64,000 bases of DNA from the NCBI RefSeq assembly GCF_023712105.1, contig NZ_JAMLJI010000003.1:186001-250000 (forward strand). The letters run 5' to 3'. A program made the translations under genes and the position numbers. Source of the DNA: Larsenimonas suaedae. GTDB taxonomy: Bacteria > Pseudomonadota > Gammaproteobacteria > Pseudomonadales > Halomonadaceae. How positions within the stretch are numbered: position 1 is the first letter of the stretch; each line of letters starts with the position of its first letter. Shown here piece after piece: positions 47,224 through 56,204 of the stretch. The notes beneath the pieces were generated by a model that saw nothing but the letters and a program-made list of their open reading frames with translations, ran no database searches and was not told where the DNA came from.

Positions 47224-47255
47224 CAGGGCGCGCATCGAAGCCGATGCGCGCCCTG
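47224..47255. repeat. Perfect 14-bp GC-rich inverted repeat between YdgA-family gene and lon
   Basis: CAGGGCGCGCATCG, loop AAGC, then the exact complement. There is no U-tract. It sits 22 bp past the stop of the YdgA-family gene and 93 bp before the lon start. It may stabilise the 3' end of the upstream mRNA, act as a REP-like element or bind a regulator of lon. Confidence 0.7.
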
Positions 47256-47276
47256 TCGTGAGCCCAACGAAGGAGT

Positions 47277-48527
47277 CTAGTCGCCGAGGCGAGTAAATTC
47301 CCGATCGTTGACGTAAAGCGTCCGATCAGAAAGCGTAAAGACGAGCTTGGACTGGTCCGGCGCCCCGACGATCAACGATACGATCGGCGGCGCATTCTCA
47401 AGGGTAAGCTTACCCTTGAGCCGCTTAAGCAATGCACGTTGACCGACGTCGGTCGCCAATGCATCGGCCGGCAGGCTCTGAACGTCGCTGCCGTCAAAAT
47501 CGACCGTGCCTTCAGCGGTGATCGGCTTATTGAACAGCGGCCCCTCGAAGCGAAGCGTCGAGAGCGTCCAGGTCGGCGAGCTCGACAACGCCTTGAGCAC
47601 CGACGGCGTCAGATCACGCAGCGCGCGAGCATCGACATCACCCTGCGCCCACTCGGGATGCTGGTCCAAAAGCGCCTTGGCGCCGTACCAGCCATCCGCG
47701 TTCACGTCACTTAAAGAGCTGTTCATAGTGAGATTGCCAAGACTCTGCCCGGCGGTCGACATGTCAGTAAGCTCGGCCTGTACGGTCTGGTCGAGCATCT
47801 TGTCATGATGCGTGAGCCGACTGGATAGCTGCGTGGTCTTGACGGTCACCGGCATCAGCTGTTCGGCGCTCAACCGGGCGTCGTTGATGGTCATGTTAAC
47901 CCGACGCTCCATGACTGCCGGACGACCTTCCTGCGTCGCATCGAAATGGGTGTTGCCAAGCGTCAACTCACCCGAGAAATCCCGATAGCCAAGGGCACCA
48001 AACGAGCCATCGACGTGCCACTGTTTCTGCTCGAGATTGGCCTCGATCGACAGGCCATCGAGACTCATGTGCTGCGCGCCGGTGTCGGCCTTGAGATCGG
48101 GCACATCGAGCGTCAGCGTCGCGCCCTGATCCAGATGCGAGAAGGTGGAATGGAACCGGGCCTTGTCGCCGCCGGCCAGAAGCGTCGAGAACACGTAGGG
48201 CGTATCACTCTCGGTCTTTGCATCGAGTGTTCCCTCGACTTCGGTCGAGAGCAGACCATGATGCGCGGTGTAGGGTGCAGTCACGGTCAAGGGCGGCTGA
48301 TCGGATTCGCCTGTGGTGCGCGCGCTCAACGTGCCCGTCGAGGAGAAGAAGCCACGCTCGACGTCGGTTGCCTCGAGATCAAGTTGCGGCATCTCGGCGT
48401 TGATCCGCTGGATCTGGGCATTCAACTGCTCATCGAACATGTAGCTGCTGTAGGCGGTACCGCCAAGCCAGACACCGAGCCCAACCACGACAAGGCCACC
48501 AAGACTTGCGCCAAGTTTCTTGTTCAT
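47277..48527 (-). CDS. YdgA/DUF945 family protein
   Basis: A 416-residue protein with one N-terminal membrane anchor (residues 5-25) and a large periplasmic part. The opening GASLGGLVVVGLGVWLGGTA, the LEATDVERGFFSSTGTLSAR segment near 52-72 and repeated beta-rich text mark the DUF945/YdgA family. Its function is not established; some relatives affect motility or cell-envelope traits. It ends just before a strong hairpin and lies upstream of lon on the same strand. Confidence 0.85.
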   Translation of the reverse strand: MNKKLGASLGGLVVVGLGVWLGGTAYSSYMFDEQLNAQIQRINAEMPQLDLEATDVERGFFSSTGTLSARTTGESDQPPLTVTAPYTAHHGLLSTEVEGTLDAKTESDTPYVFSTLLAGGDKARFHSTFSHLDQGATLTLDVPDLKADTGAQHMSLDGLSIEANLEQKQWHVDGSFGALGYRDFSGELTLGNTHFDATQEGRPAVMERRVNMTINDARLSAEQLMPVTVKTTQLSSRLTHHDKMLDQTVQAELTDMSTAGQSLGNLTMNSSLSDVNADGWYGAKALLDQHPEWAQGDVDARALRDLTPSVLKALSSSPTWTLSTLRFEGPLFNKPITAEGTVDFDGSDVQSLPADALATDVGQRALLKRLKGKLTLENAPPIVSLIVGAPDQSKLVFTLSDRTLYVNDREFTRLGD

Positions 48528-48569
48528 ACCTGCTCCAGATCAAATAGGGCGGGACATGGCCGCGTCACA

Positions 48570-49043
48570 TCATTGCAGCCAGAACCAGAGGTGCATGGTG
48601 CTCCAGGCGTATACGCCTGCCAGCACGTCATCGAACATGATGCCGAAGCCGCCGGCAACGCGGCGGTCCACGGTACGAATCGGCCAGGGTTTGATGATGT
48701 CGAATACTCGAAACACCACAAAGCCCCAGAGCGCCGATTGCCAGGAAAACGGAACCGCGGCCATGGTCAGCCAGTAACCGACGAACTCATCCCAGACAAT
48801 GCCCGAGTGGTCGTGCACGCCCAGGTCGCGCGAGGTCTTGCCGCACAGATAGATCCCCACCAGCATCGTGACCACCAAAATGCCGAGATAGTACGGCAGC
48901 GTCAGTGAACTCATCAGCCAGTAGAACGGGATGGCGGCCAGGGTACCGAACGTGCCTGGGGCGAACGGCACCGTGCCGCTGCCAAGGCCGAAGGCCAGAA
49001 AATGTACCGGATTGCGCCAGACACTCTTTGGAGCCGGAGTCAT
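48570..49043 (-). CDS. pgpA: Phosphatidylglycerophosphatase A
   Basis: A 157-residue inner-membrane phosphatase that makes phosphatidylglycerol. Family segments are HFLAFGLGSGTVPFAPGTFG, VHDHSGIVWDEFVGYWLT and FRVFDIIKPWPIRTVDRR with GGFGIMFDDVLAG. The start ATG at 49043 overlaps the thiL stop by ATGA. It is the last gene of the nusB-thiL-pgpA unit. Confidence 0.95.
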   Translation of the reverse strand: MTPAPKSVWRNPVHFLAFGLGSGTVPFAPGTFGTLAAIPFYWLMSSLTLPYYLGILVVTMLVGIYLCGKTSRDLGVHDHSGIVWDEFVGYWLTMAAVPFSWQSALWGFVVFRVFDIIKPWPIRTVDRRVAGGFGIMFDDVLAGVYAWSTMHLWFWLQ

Positions 49044-50023
49044 GATGTTTCTCCGAAGTGGCGCCACCCACCGGGGTTATCCGGCCCGCCGTCGATCGCG
49101 TTTGTATGCGCCGACAGTTTGCCGATGTAAATGAGCTCGTGCCCGAGTGCGGCAGCCGCTTGATGCGCCTCGCCGAGTCGAGCCGGCGCGACCGAGACCA
49201 GCAGTTCGTAATCATCGCCCCCATGCCAGAAGGCCTGCGACCGCTCATTCGCATCCAGTGACGCAAGCGATGGCGCATAGGCCGAGTCGGGTACGCTGAG
49301 CTCGGCGCCAAGCCCACTTGCGCGGCAAAGATGGGAAAGATCGGCCCAGAGCCCGTCGGAAAGATCGATGGCAGCATTGGCGCAGGTGCGCAGACGCTCG
49401 CCGAGCCTTGTCCGTGGCACGGGGTAAAGGTAGGCGGCAAGGGCCGATGTCTTACAGTCGCGCTCACCGCGCTGCCAGGCCTTGAGTCCAGCGTTGGCGC
49501 CGCCGAGCGGGCCGGTCAACAGAAGATGATCACCATCCGCGCCCCCGTGGCGCATCAACGCCTGGCCGATGGGCACTTCGCCCATGACGGTGATGGCAAT
49601 GGACAGCGGCCCGCGGGTGATGTCGCCGCCGACAAGCGCGATGCCATGGCGATGCGCCAGCGCATGCAGCCCCTCGGCGAACGCATCGACCCACGCAGTG
49701 TCGGCCTCGGGCAGAGTCAACGCGAGCGTGAACCACCGAGGCGTCGCGCCCATCGCGGCAAGGTCGCTCAGATTGACCGCAAGCGCCCGATGACCAATGG
49801 CGTGCGCCGGGGCATCTGCCGGAAAATGCACGTCAACGTTTGAGGTATCGGTACTGACCACCAGCCGGTGGCCCGGCGTAGGCACAAGCAGCGCACCATC
49901 GTCGCCCGGCCCCAGCTCGACACCGGCATCCGCGCAAGCGAAACGATCATAGCCATCGCGCTCGCCCGAGAGGCTCTTGAGCACGTGTCGCTGAATCAGT
50001 TCGAACTCACCCGGTGACGTCAT
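49040..50023 (-). CDS. thiL: Thiamine-monophosphate kinase
   Basis: A 327-residue enzyme that phosphorylates thiamine phosphate to the active diphosphate. It shows the start MTSPGEFELIQRHVL, GDDGALLVP (Mg/ATP Asp cluster), VVSTDTSNVDVHF, HRALAVNLSDLAAMGATPRW, LVGGDITRG and AIDLSDGLWADLSHL. The ATG at 50023 is chosen over an upstream in-frame start. It lies 13 bp after nusB and overlaps pgpA. Confidence 0.95.
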   Translation of the reverse strand: MTSPGEFELIQRHVLKSLSGERDGYDRFACADAGVELGPGDDGALLVPTPGHRLVVSTDTSNVDVHFPADAPAHAIGHRALAVNLSDLAAMGATPRWFTLALTLPEADTAWVDAFAEGLHALAHRHGIALVGGDITRGPLSIAITVMGEVPIGQALMRHGGADGDHLLLTGPLGGANAGLKAWQRGERDCKTSALAAYLYPVPRTRLGERLRTCANAAIDLSDGLWADLSHLCRASGLGAELSVPDSAYAPSLASLDANERSQAFWHGGDDYELLVSVAPARLGEAHQAAAALGHELIYIGKLSAHTNAIDGGPDNPGGWRHFGETS

Positions 50024-50036
50024 TATCGACTCGCAC

Positions 50037-50543
50037 TCAGCGCCGTCGCGCCTGGACTTCTGCACTTCGCAGCGTCAGGGCCAGACGATCGAGAATGGAG
50101 TTGACGAATTTGTGGCCGTCGGTGGCGCCGAAGGACTTGGCCAGTTCTACCCCTTCGTTGATCACGACGCGATACGGCACCTCGAAGCGCTTGGCAAGCT
50201 CATACGTTTCAAGTCGCAGGATCGCAAGCTCGACCTGATCAAGCTCTTCAAGCTTGCGATCAAGGAGCGGCGCCAGAAGCTGGTCGACTTCATCACTGAA
50301 GCGCGCGGCCCCATGAAGAAGCTCGTGAAAAAGCGCCAGATCGGCAATCTTCATCACCTCAGCCCAGTTTTCGTGCGGAGCCATGTCTTCATCAGGCTCT
50401 TGGCTTCGAAACTCTGTCTCAAGCTGACGGATCGGCTTGTCAGTCAACTGCCACTGATACAGACACTGAACGGTCAGCTCGCGTGCTGCGCGGCGCGCCA
50501 GCTGGGATTTCGATGGCGCCTTGCCCGAACGTGCCTGACTCAC
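50037..50543 (-). CDS. nusB: Transcription antitermination protein NusB
   Basis: A 168-residue all-helical protein that, with NusE (S10), binds boxA RNA for rRNA antitermination. Visible features are [60 protein letters not shown] and NSILDRLA. The start overlaps the ribH stop by ATGA (50540-50543). The basic Arg tail is slightly longer than in E. coli. Confidence 0.95.
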   Translation of the reverse strand: MSQARSGKAPSKSQLARRAARELTVQCLYQWQLTDKPIRQLETEFRSQEPDEDMAPHENWAEVMKIADLALFHELLHGAARFSDEVDQLLAPLLDRKLEELDQVELAILRLETYELAKRFEVPYRVVINEGVELAKSFGATDGHKFVNSILDRLALTLRSAEVQARRR

Positions 50544-51040
50544 TGATCACCCCCAACCTGAATACCACCGCTGAGCTGGCGCAGAAGCGACACCATTTCC
50601 ATCGCGGCCATCGCCGCCTCGGTGCCCTTGTTACCGGCCTTGGTGCCGGCACGCTCGATGGCCTGCTCGATGCTGTTGACCGTCAGAACGCCATTGGCAA
50701 CGGGTGTATCGAACTCAAGCTGCAAGCGGCCAATGCCACTGTTGCACTCACCGGCCACATATTCGAAATGCGGTGTCCCGCCGCGGATTACCGCGCCGAG
50801 CGCGATCACGGCGTCCGGCTCCAGAAAGGTCAGCGCCCGCTTGACCGCGAGCGGAAGCTCCCAGGCACCCGGCACATGAATCAGGTCGATGTTTTCTTCG
50901 CTGACGCCGTGGCGTACCAGAGCGTCAACCGCCCCTTCCACCAGGCTATCGACCACGTGATGATTGAAGCGACCCACCACGATGGCATAGCGCCCATCCA
51001 CGTCGGTAAAGCGGCCTTCTACTTGTGCAATCGGTTGCAT
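50540..51040 (-). CDS. ribH: 6,7-dimethyl-8-ribityllumazine synthase
   Basis: A 166-residue enzyme that condenses dihydroxybutanone phosphate with the pyrimidine from RibD to form lumazine. It shows [20 protein letters not shown], the substrate loop [32 protein letters not shown] and [12 protein letters not shown]. It is overlapped with nusB downstream and follows ribB after 61 bp. Confidence 0.96.
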   Translation of the reverse strand: MQPIAQVEGRFTDVDGRYAIVVGRFNHHVVDSLVEGAVDALVRHGVSEENIDLIHVPGAWELPLAVKRALTFLEPDAVIALGAVIRGGTPHFEYVAGECNSGIGRLQLEFDTPVANGVLTVNSIEQAIERAGTKAGNKGTEAAMAAMEMVSLLRQLSGGIQVGGDQ

Positions 51041-51101
51041 TACTCAGTTTCCTTGCCGGCGTCTAAAGGCGCCGGTCGATCTTTGTCGGGATAAAGGGGG
51101 G

Positions 51102-52247
51102 CTATTCTAACGGCTGTTTGGCGTCGAGGGTATCGCCTGCGACCTGTTCGACCACTTCAAGCCCGAAACCGGACAGTGCCGAGAAGCGCCAGGGTGAACT
51201 CAAAAGGCGCATTCGGCCCACACCGAGCGTCGTCAGAATCTGTGCGCCGGTGCCCACTGTCAGATACCCGCCGCTGCCATCGGAGACGCTGTCTCGAGGC
51301 ACTCGCCTGCGCTCGAAGAAGATATCGAGTCGGTCGGCCAGATCCCCACCCACTTCACGTGTATCGAGCAGCACGAGCACGCCGCACTCAGTGTGGGCGA
51401 TTTCCTGAAGCGCTTCGCTTGCGCTCCAGCCCGTGCGTTTTCCCTCGCGCTTGAGCATCAGAAGATCGCGCATCGCGTCAGCCACGTGGACGCGCACCGT
51501 GGTCAGCCGGTCGGGCGTGGGCGTGCCCTTGACCAGCGCCAGATGATGAGTCTTCAGGGTTTCATCAAAGAAGCGGTGCAGCATGAACTCGCCTGCCGTC
51601 GTCTCGACCGGCTCTTCGTCGACGGGCTCGACCGTTTTCTCGTTGAGCATGCGGTAGTGGATCAGATCGGCGATGGTGCCGATGCGAATGCCGTGGCGTT
51701 CGGCGAACGCCTCGAGCTCCGGCCGGCGCGCCATGCTGCCATCGTCATTCATGATCTCACAGATCACACCCACCGGTGAAAACCCCGCCATGGCCGCGAG
51801 GTCGCACGCGGCCTCGGTATGGCCTGCCCGGCGCAGAACGCCTCCGTTTTCGGCCATCAGCGGAAAAATGTGGCCGGGCTGAACGATGTCGTCCTCGGTC
51901 GCACCGCGGGCGGCAGCGGCTCGGACCGTTCTTGCTCGATCCGCCGCCGAAATGCCGGTGGTGACGCCGGTGGCGGCCTCGATCGACACCGTGAATTTGG
52001 TGCCAAAGCCCGAGCCGTTACGCTTGACCATCAAATCCAGCCCGAGCTGGGTGCAGCGCGCGGGCGTCATCGGCATGCAGATCAAGCCACAGGCATGGCG
52101 GGCCATGAAGTTGATGTGGCTGGCCTCGACGCATTCCGCCGCCATGATGAGATCACCTTCGTTCTCTCGATCCTCATCGTCCATGAGAATCACCATCTTG
52201 CCTTGCCGAATGTCATCGACAAGTTCTTGAATCGGCGAAAGGGCCAT
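51102..52247 (-). CDS. ribB: 3,4-dihydroxy-2-butanone 4-phosphate synthase with degenerate GTP cyclohydrolase II-like domain
   Basis: A 381-residue protein. Residues 1-205 are an intact RibB domain: [46 protein letters not shown] and the late [10 protein letters not shown]. Residues 210-375 follow the RibA fold ([29 protein letters not shown]) but lack the three zinc-binding cysteines expected at the CLTGD...RCDCG position and have [11 protein letters not shown] in place of the catalytic YLRQEGRGIGL. GTP cyclohydrolase II activity is therefore very unlikely, and a separate RibA must exist. RibB-degenerate RibA fusions are known in pseudomonads. The ATG at 52247 has AGGAGA upstream. Confidence 0.92.
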   Translation of the reverse strand: MALSPIQELVDDIRQGKMVILMDDEDRENEGDLIMAAECVEASHINFMARHACGLICMPMTPARCTQLGLDLMVKRNGSGFGTKFTVSIEAATGVTTGISAADRARTVRAAAARGATEDDIVQPGHIFPLMAENGGVLRRAGHTEAACDLAAMAGFSPVGVICEIMNDDGSMARRPELEAFAERHGIRIGTIADLIHYRMLNEKTVEPVDEEPVETTAGEFMLHRFFDETLKTHHLALVKGTPTPDRLTTVRVHVADAMRDLLMLKREGKRTGWSASEALQEIAHTECGVLVLLDTREVGGDLADRLDIFFERRRVPRDSVSDGSGGYLTVGTGAQILTTLGVGRMRLLSSPWRFSALSGFGLEVVEQVAGDTLDAKQPLE

Positions 52248-52326
52248 GCGCTCTCCTAAAAAATCAAACTCATCATGACGACGAGCCACAGACTACTCGT
52301 AACGAAACGGTTCTGCCAAGGCGCGC

Positions 52327-53487
52327 TTATTCAAGCCGCGTATTGGCTACCGCTTCCGGCCGCGCAAGAATTCGCCAATCGCTTCCGAAGGCGCGGACGT
52401 CTTCGATCAACAGTCGACGCTGATCGCTCATCTTGGCCAGCGGTCCAAGCTCGAACAGCGGCCGGGCCTGCCCGCCCATGAGCGTTGGCGCCATGAACAG
52501 GTGAAGTTCGTCCACCAGCCCAAGTGTCAGCGCCTCACCGGCAAGGGTGGCCCCGGTTTCAAGAAGAATGTCATTGCACGCCTCCTGGTCACCCAGATAA
52601 CGCCACAGCGCCACGAGATCGACTCGGCCCTCGGCATTGGCCGGCAGCACCAGACAACTGGCCCCCGCCTGCTCGAGCGCTGAGCGCTTGTCGGCATCGG
52701 TCGACGTGGTCGCAACAAGGGTCGCGCCCGGCTCGCTCAGGCACTGAGCGTCAACCGGCATGCGAAGTGTGCTGTCGACCACGACCCGCAAGGGCTGACG
52801 GTAGCTTCGTCCGGGCTCGCATGGCACGGCAGCGACGCCGTCCGGCTCGGCGCGAACGGTCAGACGGCTGTCGTCATCGAGGATGGAACCGATGCCGGTT
52901 ACCACAGCGCTTGAGCTTGCGCGAAGCCGTTGAACCTCGCATCGCGCCGCGGCGCCAGTGATCCACTGGGATTCGCCGCTTGCCATGGCGGTTCGGCCAT
53001 CGAGACTCATCGCCATCTTGAGCCGGGTATACGGCAAGCGCCCGGTCATGCGGGCAATGAAACCTCGATTGAGCGCACGCGCCTCCTCCTCGAGCACACC
53101 CTCGACCACCTCGATGCCGGCATCACGACACATCTGGAAGCCGCGCCCGGCCACCTGAGGGTTCGGGTCCGTCATCGCAACGACCAGCCGCGCGATGCCG
53201 GCGTCGATCAACGCCTTGGAACACGGCGGGGTTCGACCGTAATGAGAGCATGGCTCGAGAGTAACGTAGGCCGTCGCCCCGCGAACCCGATCGCCGGCTG
53301 CCATGATGGCGTGAATCTCGGCATGGGGTTCACCCGCCCACATGTGGGCGCCCTCCCCCACGATCTCGCCTTCCCGGACCAGCACACATCCCACCCGAGG
53401 ATTGGGGTCGGTGGTGTAGCGGCCGCGCTCGGCAAGCCGAATCGCGTGGGCCATGTAGAAAGCATCGGTTCGAGACTGAGCGGACAT
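52327..53487 (-). CDS. ribD: Bifunctional riboflavin deaminase/reductase RibD
   Basis: A 386-residue enzyme. The N-terminal deaminase (1-150) carries zinc ligands in PHAEIHAI and PCSHYGRTPPC, and VGCVLVREGEIVGEG. The C-terminal reductase (about 155-380) has KMAMSLDGRTAMASGESQWI, RVVVDSTLRMP and the GATLAGEAL region. It performs the second and third steps of riboflavin synthesis. It lies 73 bp after nrdR's end, and the next gene, 79 bp on, is ribB: the riboflavin synthase gene usually placed between them is absent. Confidence 0.95.
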   Translation of the reverse strand: MSAQSRTDAFYMAHAIRLAERGRYTTDPNPRVGCVLVREGEIVGEGAHMWAGEPHAEIHAIMAAGDRVRGATAYVTLEPCSHYGRTPPCSKALIDAGIARLVVAMTDPNPQVAGRGFQMCRDAGIEVVEGVLEEEARALNRGFIARMTGRLPYTRLKMAMSLDGRTAMASGESQWITGAAARCEVQRLRASSSAVVTGIGSILDDDSRLTVRAEPDGVAAVPCEPGRSYRQPLRVVVDSTLRMPVDAQCLSEPGATLVATTSTDADKRSALEQAGASCLVLPANAEGRVDLVALWRYLGDQEACNDILLETGATLAGEALTLGLVDELHLFMAPTLMGGQARPLFELGPLAKMSDQRRLLIEDVRAFGSDWRILARPEAVANTRLE

Positions 53488-53559
53488 TACTGCAGTTCCT
53501 GAAAAACATGTGACGCGACCGTACGAGCGCGGCTAGCGCCGCGCTGCGACAACGTGTCG

Positions 53560-54018
53560 CTAGGAAAGATCGCCGGTAAGGCGTTCAATTTCAGCGCGAA
53601 ATTCGTCGAGGTCCTGAAACCGACGGTAGACCGACGCAAAGCGAATGTAGGCCACCTGATCGAGCTTTCGAAGCTGCTCCATGACGGCCTCGCCCACGAT
53701 GCGGGCGGCAACTTCCCGCTCGCCGCGTGCACGCAGGGTCTGGCGCACGCGAACGATGGCCGCCTCGATCGCCTCGGCGCTGACGGGCCGCTTTTCGAGC
53801 GCACGCATCATGCCGGCGCGCAGCTTGTGCTCATCGAAGCTTTCGCGCGAGCCGTCGCCCTTGATCACGCGGGGCATGATCAGCTCGGCGGTCTCATAGG
53901 TCGTGAAGCGCTCGCCGCAGGCAAGGCACTGGCGACGTCGTCGAACCTGATCACCCTCGGCCACCAGCCGCGAGTCGGACACCTTGGTTTCGTGGGTACC
54001 GCAAAAAGGGCAGTGCAT
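53560..54018 (-). CDS. nrdR: Transcriptional repressor NrdR
   Basis: A 152-residue zinc-ribbon/ATP-cone regulator that represses ribonucleotide reductase genes. The ribbon [19 protein letters not shown] and [12 protein letters not shown] holds four Cys; the ATP-cone follows with [19 protein letters not shown]. It is first in the nrdR-ribD cluster, as in other proteobacteria. The nrd targets are not in the window. Confidence 0.97.
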   Translation of the reverse strand: MHCPFCGTHETKVSDSRLVAEGDQVRRRRQCLACGERFTTYETAELIMPRVIKGDGSRESFDEHKLRAGMMRALEKRPVSAEAIEAAIVRVRQTLRARGEREVAARIVGEAVMEQLRKLDQVAYIRFASVYRRFQDLDEFRAEIERLTGDLS

Positions 54019-54197
54019 CGGCAGACTTCCGATGAATAACGATGAACAACGGCGTCAGGCGTTCAAATCGATCGACGTCTGAGCCACGTGATGAATCGCA
54101 TTGTACCCCGCCTGACGGGATGGGGAAAATTACACGACCGGCGCGGCCTCTCCAAAGTGGGGTCGCTCAACATTCTTGACCACCTAGGAGCGTACCC

Positions 54198-54458
54198 ATG
54201 GATATTCTGTCCTGGTTCTTTACCGGCCTTTTAACCGGCTTTCTGTTCAACGTCGTCGTTCCCCGCCGAGGGGCGCTCGGCTTTCTCGGCAGCATGGGCG
54301 CCGGCGCCCTCGGTGGCGTCGGTCTCGCCTTCATCGCCTCCATTGCCGGCCTACTCCCTGAGGGCGCGTTCAGTGAGCTCGGCGTGGCGCTTGCGTTCGC
54401 GGGCGCGCTCGGTTTCAACATGGTGTGCGCAAGTTACCGCCTCGTCAGCGGACGCTGA
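54198..54458 (+). CDS. Small membrane protein, divergent GlsB/YeaQ-like
   Basis: An 86-residue protein with three hydrophobic segments and Gly-rich helix faces (GFLGSMGAGALGGVGLAFIA). Overall layout resembles the transglycosylase-associated GlsB/YeaQ/YmgE family but it lacks the tight motifs of the next gene and may be a diverged paralogue. RBS AGGAG lies 8 nt before ATG. Function unknown; a stress-related membrane role is only inferred from its neighbour. Confidence 0.65.
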   Translation: MDILSWFFTGLLTGFLFNVVVPRRGALGFLGSMGAGALGGVGLAFIASIAGLLPEGAFSELGVALAFAGALGFNMVCASYRLVSGR

Positions 54459-54579
54459 GTGAGCGGCCGTTGAACGCCCATGCGTCTGCCGTTGAGCACA
54501 ATGAATTGCCATTGCCTTAAAGCCCGCCTAGGGTAAGAGCGCATCCACAACTCGGTTCACGCTCACTCAAGGAGGACTC

Positions 54580-54828
54580 ATGGGCATCATTGCATGGATA
54601 GTGTTCGGTCTTATCGCAGGCGCCATCGCCAAACTGCTCATGCCGGGCAAGGATCCGGGCGGGTGCATCGTCACCATCGTGATCGGCATCGTCGGGGCGG
54701 TGGTCGGTGGCTGGATCGGCTCGGCGCTTGGCTTCGGCGATGTGACCGGATTCAATGTTGGAAGCTTCGCCATTGCCGTGCTCGGCGCCGTGATCCTGCT
54801 GGTGCTTTACCGGCTGATCAAGCGCTAA
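54580..54828 (+). CDS. GlsB/YeaQ/YmgE family stress-response membrane protein
   Basis: An 82-residue three-span membrane protein with the family motifs IIAWIVFGLIAGAIAKLLMP, DPGGCIVTIVIGIVGAVVGG and the closing AVILLVLYRLIKR. Members are induced by general stress or stationary phase in enteric bacteria; biochemical role unknown. A perfect AAGGAGG precedes ATG. Upstream TTGCCA and TAGGGT are 17 bp apart (near 54507-54535), a possible promoter that would separate it from the gene before. Confidence 0.88.
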   Translation: MGIIAWIVFGLIAGAIAKLLMPGKDPGGCIVTIVIGIVGAVVGGWIGSALGFGDVTGFNVGSFAIAVLGAVILLVLYRLIKR

Positions 54829-54854
54829 CGCACCTGATGCGCTTGCAGTGCACT

Positions 54855-54886
54855 AAAAAAACGGCCCCGTTCAAGGGGCCGTTTTT
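54855..54886. terminator. Bidirectional terminator, GlsB-like / terC
   Basis: An 8-bp stem ACGGCCCC / GGGGCCGT with loop GTTCAA (54861-54882), preceded by an A-run and followed by TTTTT, between two convergent genes. Confidence 0.93.
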
Positions 54887-54911
54887 GATGGCGGCGGCGC
54901 GATTGCGCCGC

Positions 54912-55892
54912 TCATTCTTGGTTGTGCGTCTTGACCAGACTCGCCATGGTCGTGGTGGCCAGCACACAGACGATAACGGCAAGTGAGGTCCAGGTCGAAA
55001 TGTGCGGCGCCCAGGCGATCGACTCGCCCCCATTGAGAAACGGCAGCGTGTTCTCGGTCATCGCGTGGAAGATCAGCTTGAGACCAATGAACGCAAGAAT
55101 AACCGAGAGCCCAACCCCCAGATAAACCAGACGGTTCAACAACCCTCCCAACAGGAAGTAGAGCTGCAAGAGCCCCAACAGCGCAAAGGCGTTGGTGGTG
55201 AACACGATGTAAGGCTCATTGGTCAGGCCGTAGATGGCAGGAATGGAGTCGAGCGCGAACAGCACATCGGTCAGGCCAAGCGCCAGCACCACTAGAAACA
55301 AGGGGGTGACGACACGCTTGCCATCGATCTTGGCGAAAAGCTTGTTGCCGTGAAACGTCTCGGTTGCCGACAGGTGCTTCTGCGCGAACTTGACCACCGC
55401 GTTCGGCTCGTATTCGTCGTCTTCCTTGCCGTGAGACAGCGACTCGAGCGCAAGCTTGACCGCGGTGTACAGAAGAAACAGACCAAAGATATAAAACACC
55501 CAGCTGAACTGGTTGATGGCCGCCGCCCCCACGGCAATGAAAATACCGCGGAGAATCAGGGCGATCACGATGCCGATCAAAAGCGCCTTCTGCTGAAACT
55601 CCCTGGGTACGCCGAATTTCGCCATGATGATCGCGAACACGAACAGGTTGTCCACCGACAGGCTCTTTTCGGTGATGAACCCGGCCAGAAACTCACCGCC
55701 GTGCCCATGCCCCCAGACCGTCCAGACCCCGGCGCAAAAGACCAGCGCCAGCGCGACGTAGAAAATCGACCACAGCGCAGCCTCTTTCATCGAGGGCGCG
55801 TGCGCTTTTCGAGTATGTGCAAAAAAATCGAATACAAAGAGTGCGGCGAAGCCCGCGATCGTGACTTCCCAGACCCAGACGGGGACATCCAT
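54912..55892 (-). CDS. TerC/Alx family membrane protein, probable Mn2+ exporter
   Basis: A 326-residue membrane protein with about nine hydrophobic segments. TerC-family acidic motifs are visible in ITEKSLSVDNLFVFAIIMAK and ALGLTDVLFALDSIPAIYGL. The E. coli relative Alx and other TerC proteins act in manganese efflux or delivery. The ATG at 55892 is preceded by GGAGG, and a yybP-ykoY riboswitch lies upstream, which strongly supports a manganese role. The frame is open through the riboswitch to 56048, but that start is not credible. Confidence 0.93.
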   Translation of the reverse strand: MDVPVWVWEVTIAGFAALFVFDFFAHTRKAHAPSMKEAALWSIFYVALALVFCAGVWTVWGHGHGGEFLAGFITEKSLSVDNLFVFAIIMAKFGVPREFQQKALLIGIVIALILRGIFIAVGAAAINQFSWVFYIFGLFLLYTAVKLALESLSHGKEDDEYEPNAVVKFAQKHLSATETFHGNKLFAKIDGKRVVTPLFLVVLALGLTDVLFALDSIPAIYGLTNEPYIVFTTNAFALLGLLQLYFLLGGLLNRLVYLGVGLSVILAFIGLKLIFHAMTENTLPFLNGGESIAWAPHISTWTSLAVIVCVLATTTMASLVKTHNQE

Positions 55893-55898
55893 TTTCAA

Positions 55899-56040
55899 AC
55901 CTCCGGTAAAGCAGTAAGTACCATGAACCCCATGGCTGGCTACCGGAGGTCTCTTCCGCAGCGAAATGCTGCCGAAGGCACCGGGGTGATGAACCCGTGA
56001 TGACGACACCTTCGTAGACGGGAATACTCCCCTCCTGACG
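55899..56040 (-). promoter_or_regulatory. yybP-ykoY manganese riboswitch with ribosome-binding-site switch
   Basis: On the minus strand the leader reads GGAGGGGAGTATTCCCG, then CTACGAAGG, GTCGTCATCACGGG and closes with GAGACCTCC, the conserved elements and P1 (GGAGG 56031-56035 with CCTCC 55945-55949) of the Mn2+-sensing yybP-ykoY class. The P1 3' strand ACCTCCGGTA (55941-55950) is also a perfect 10-bp complement of TACCGGAGGT (55899-55908), which contains the terC Shine-Dalgarno. Mn binding would keep P1 paired and free the ribosome site (ON); without Mn the site is masked. There is no U-tract, so control appears translational. Confidence 0.88.
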
Positions 56041-56204
56041 CGGCTCAAGTCTCGTCGAGACCGCCCTCACATGCAAGCGTCGCCCCCTTTAAATCCGCTT
56101 AACCGCGAACAGGCCCGGCAGTCGCCGTCCCCGTGACCAGACGCTACAGTTACCAATGACTAATGCACGGGCTTACCATAACAATAAGGCACCAGGAGTC
56201 AGTC

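Noticed and set aside
55893-56048. TerC N-terminal extension
   Set aside because: The upstream open frame runs straight through the riboswitch, encodes no family-like sequence and lacks an RBS. The ATG at 55892 has GGAGG and begins the membrane domain.
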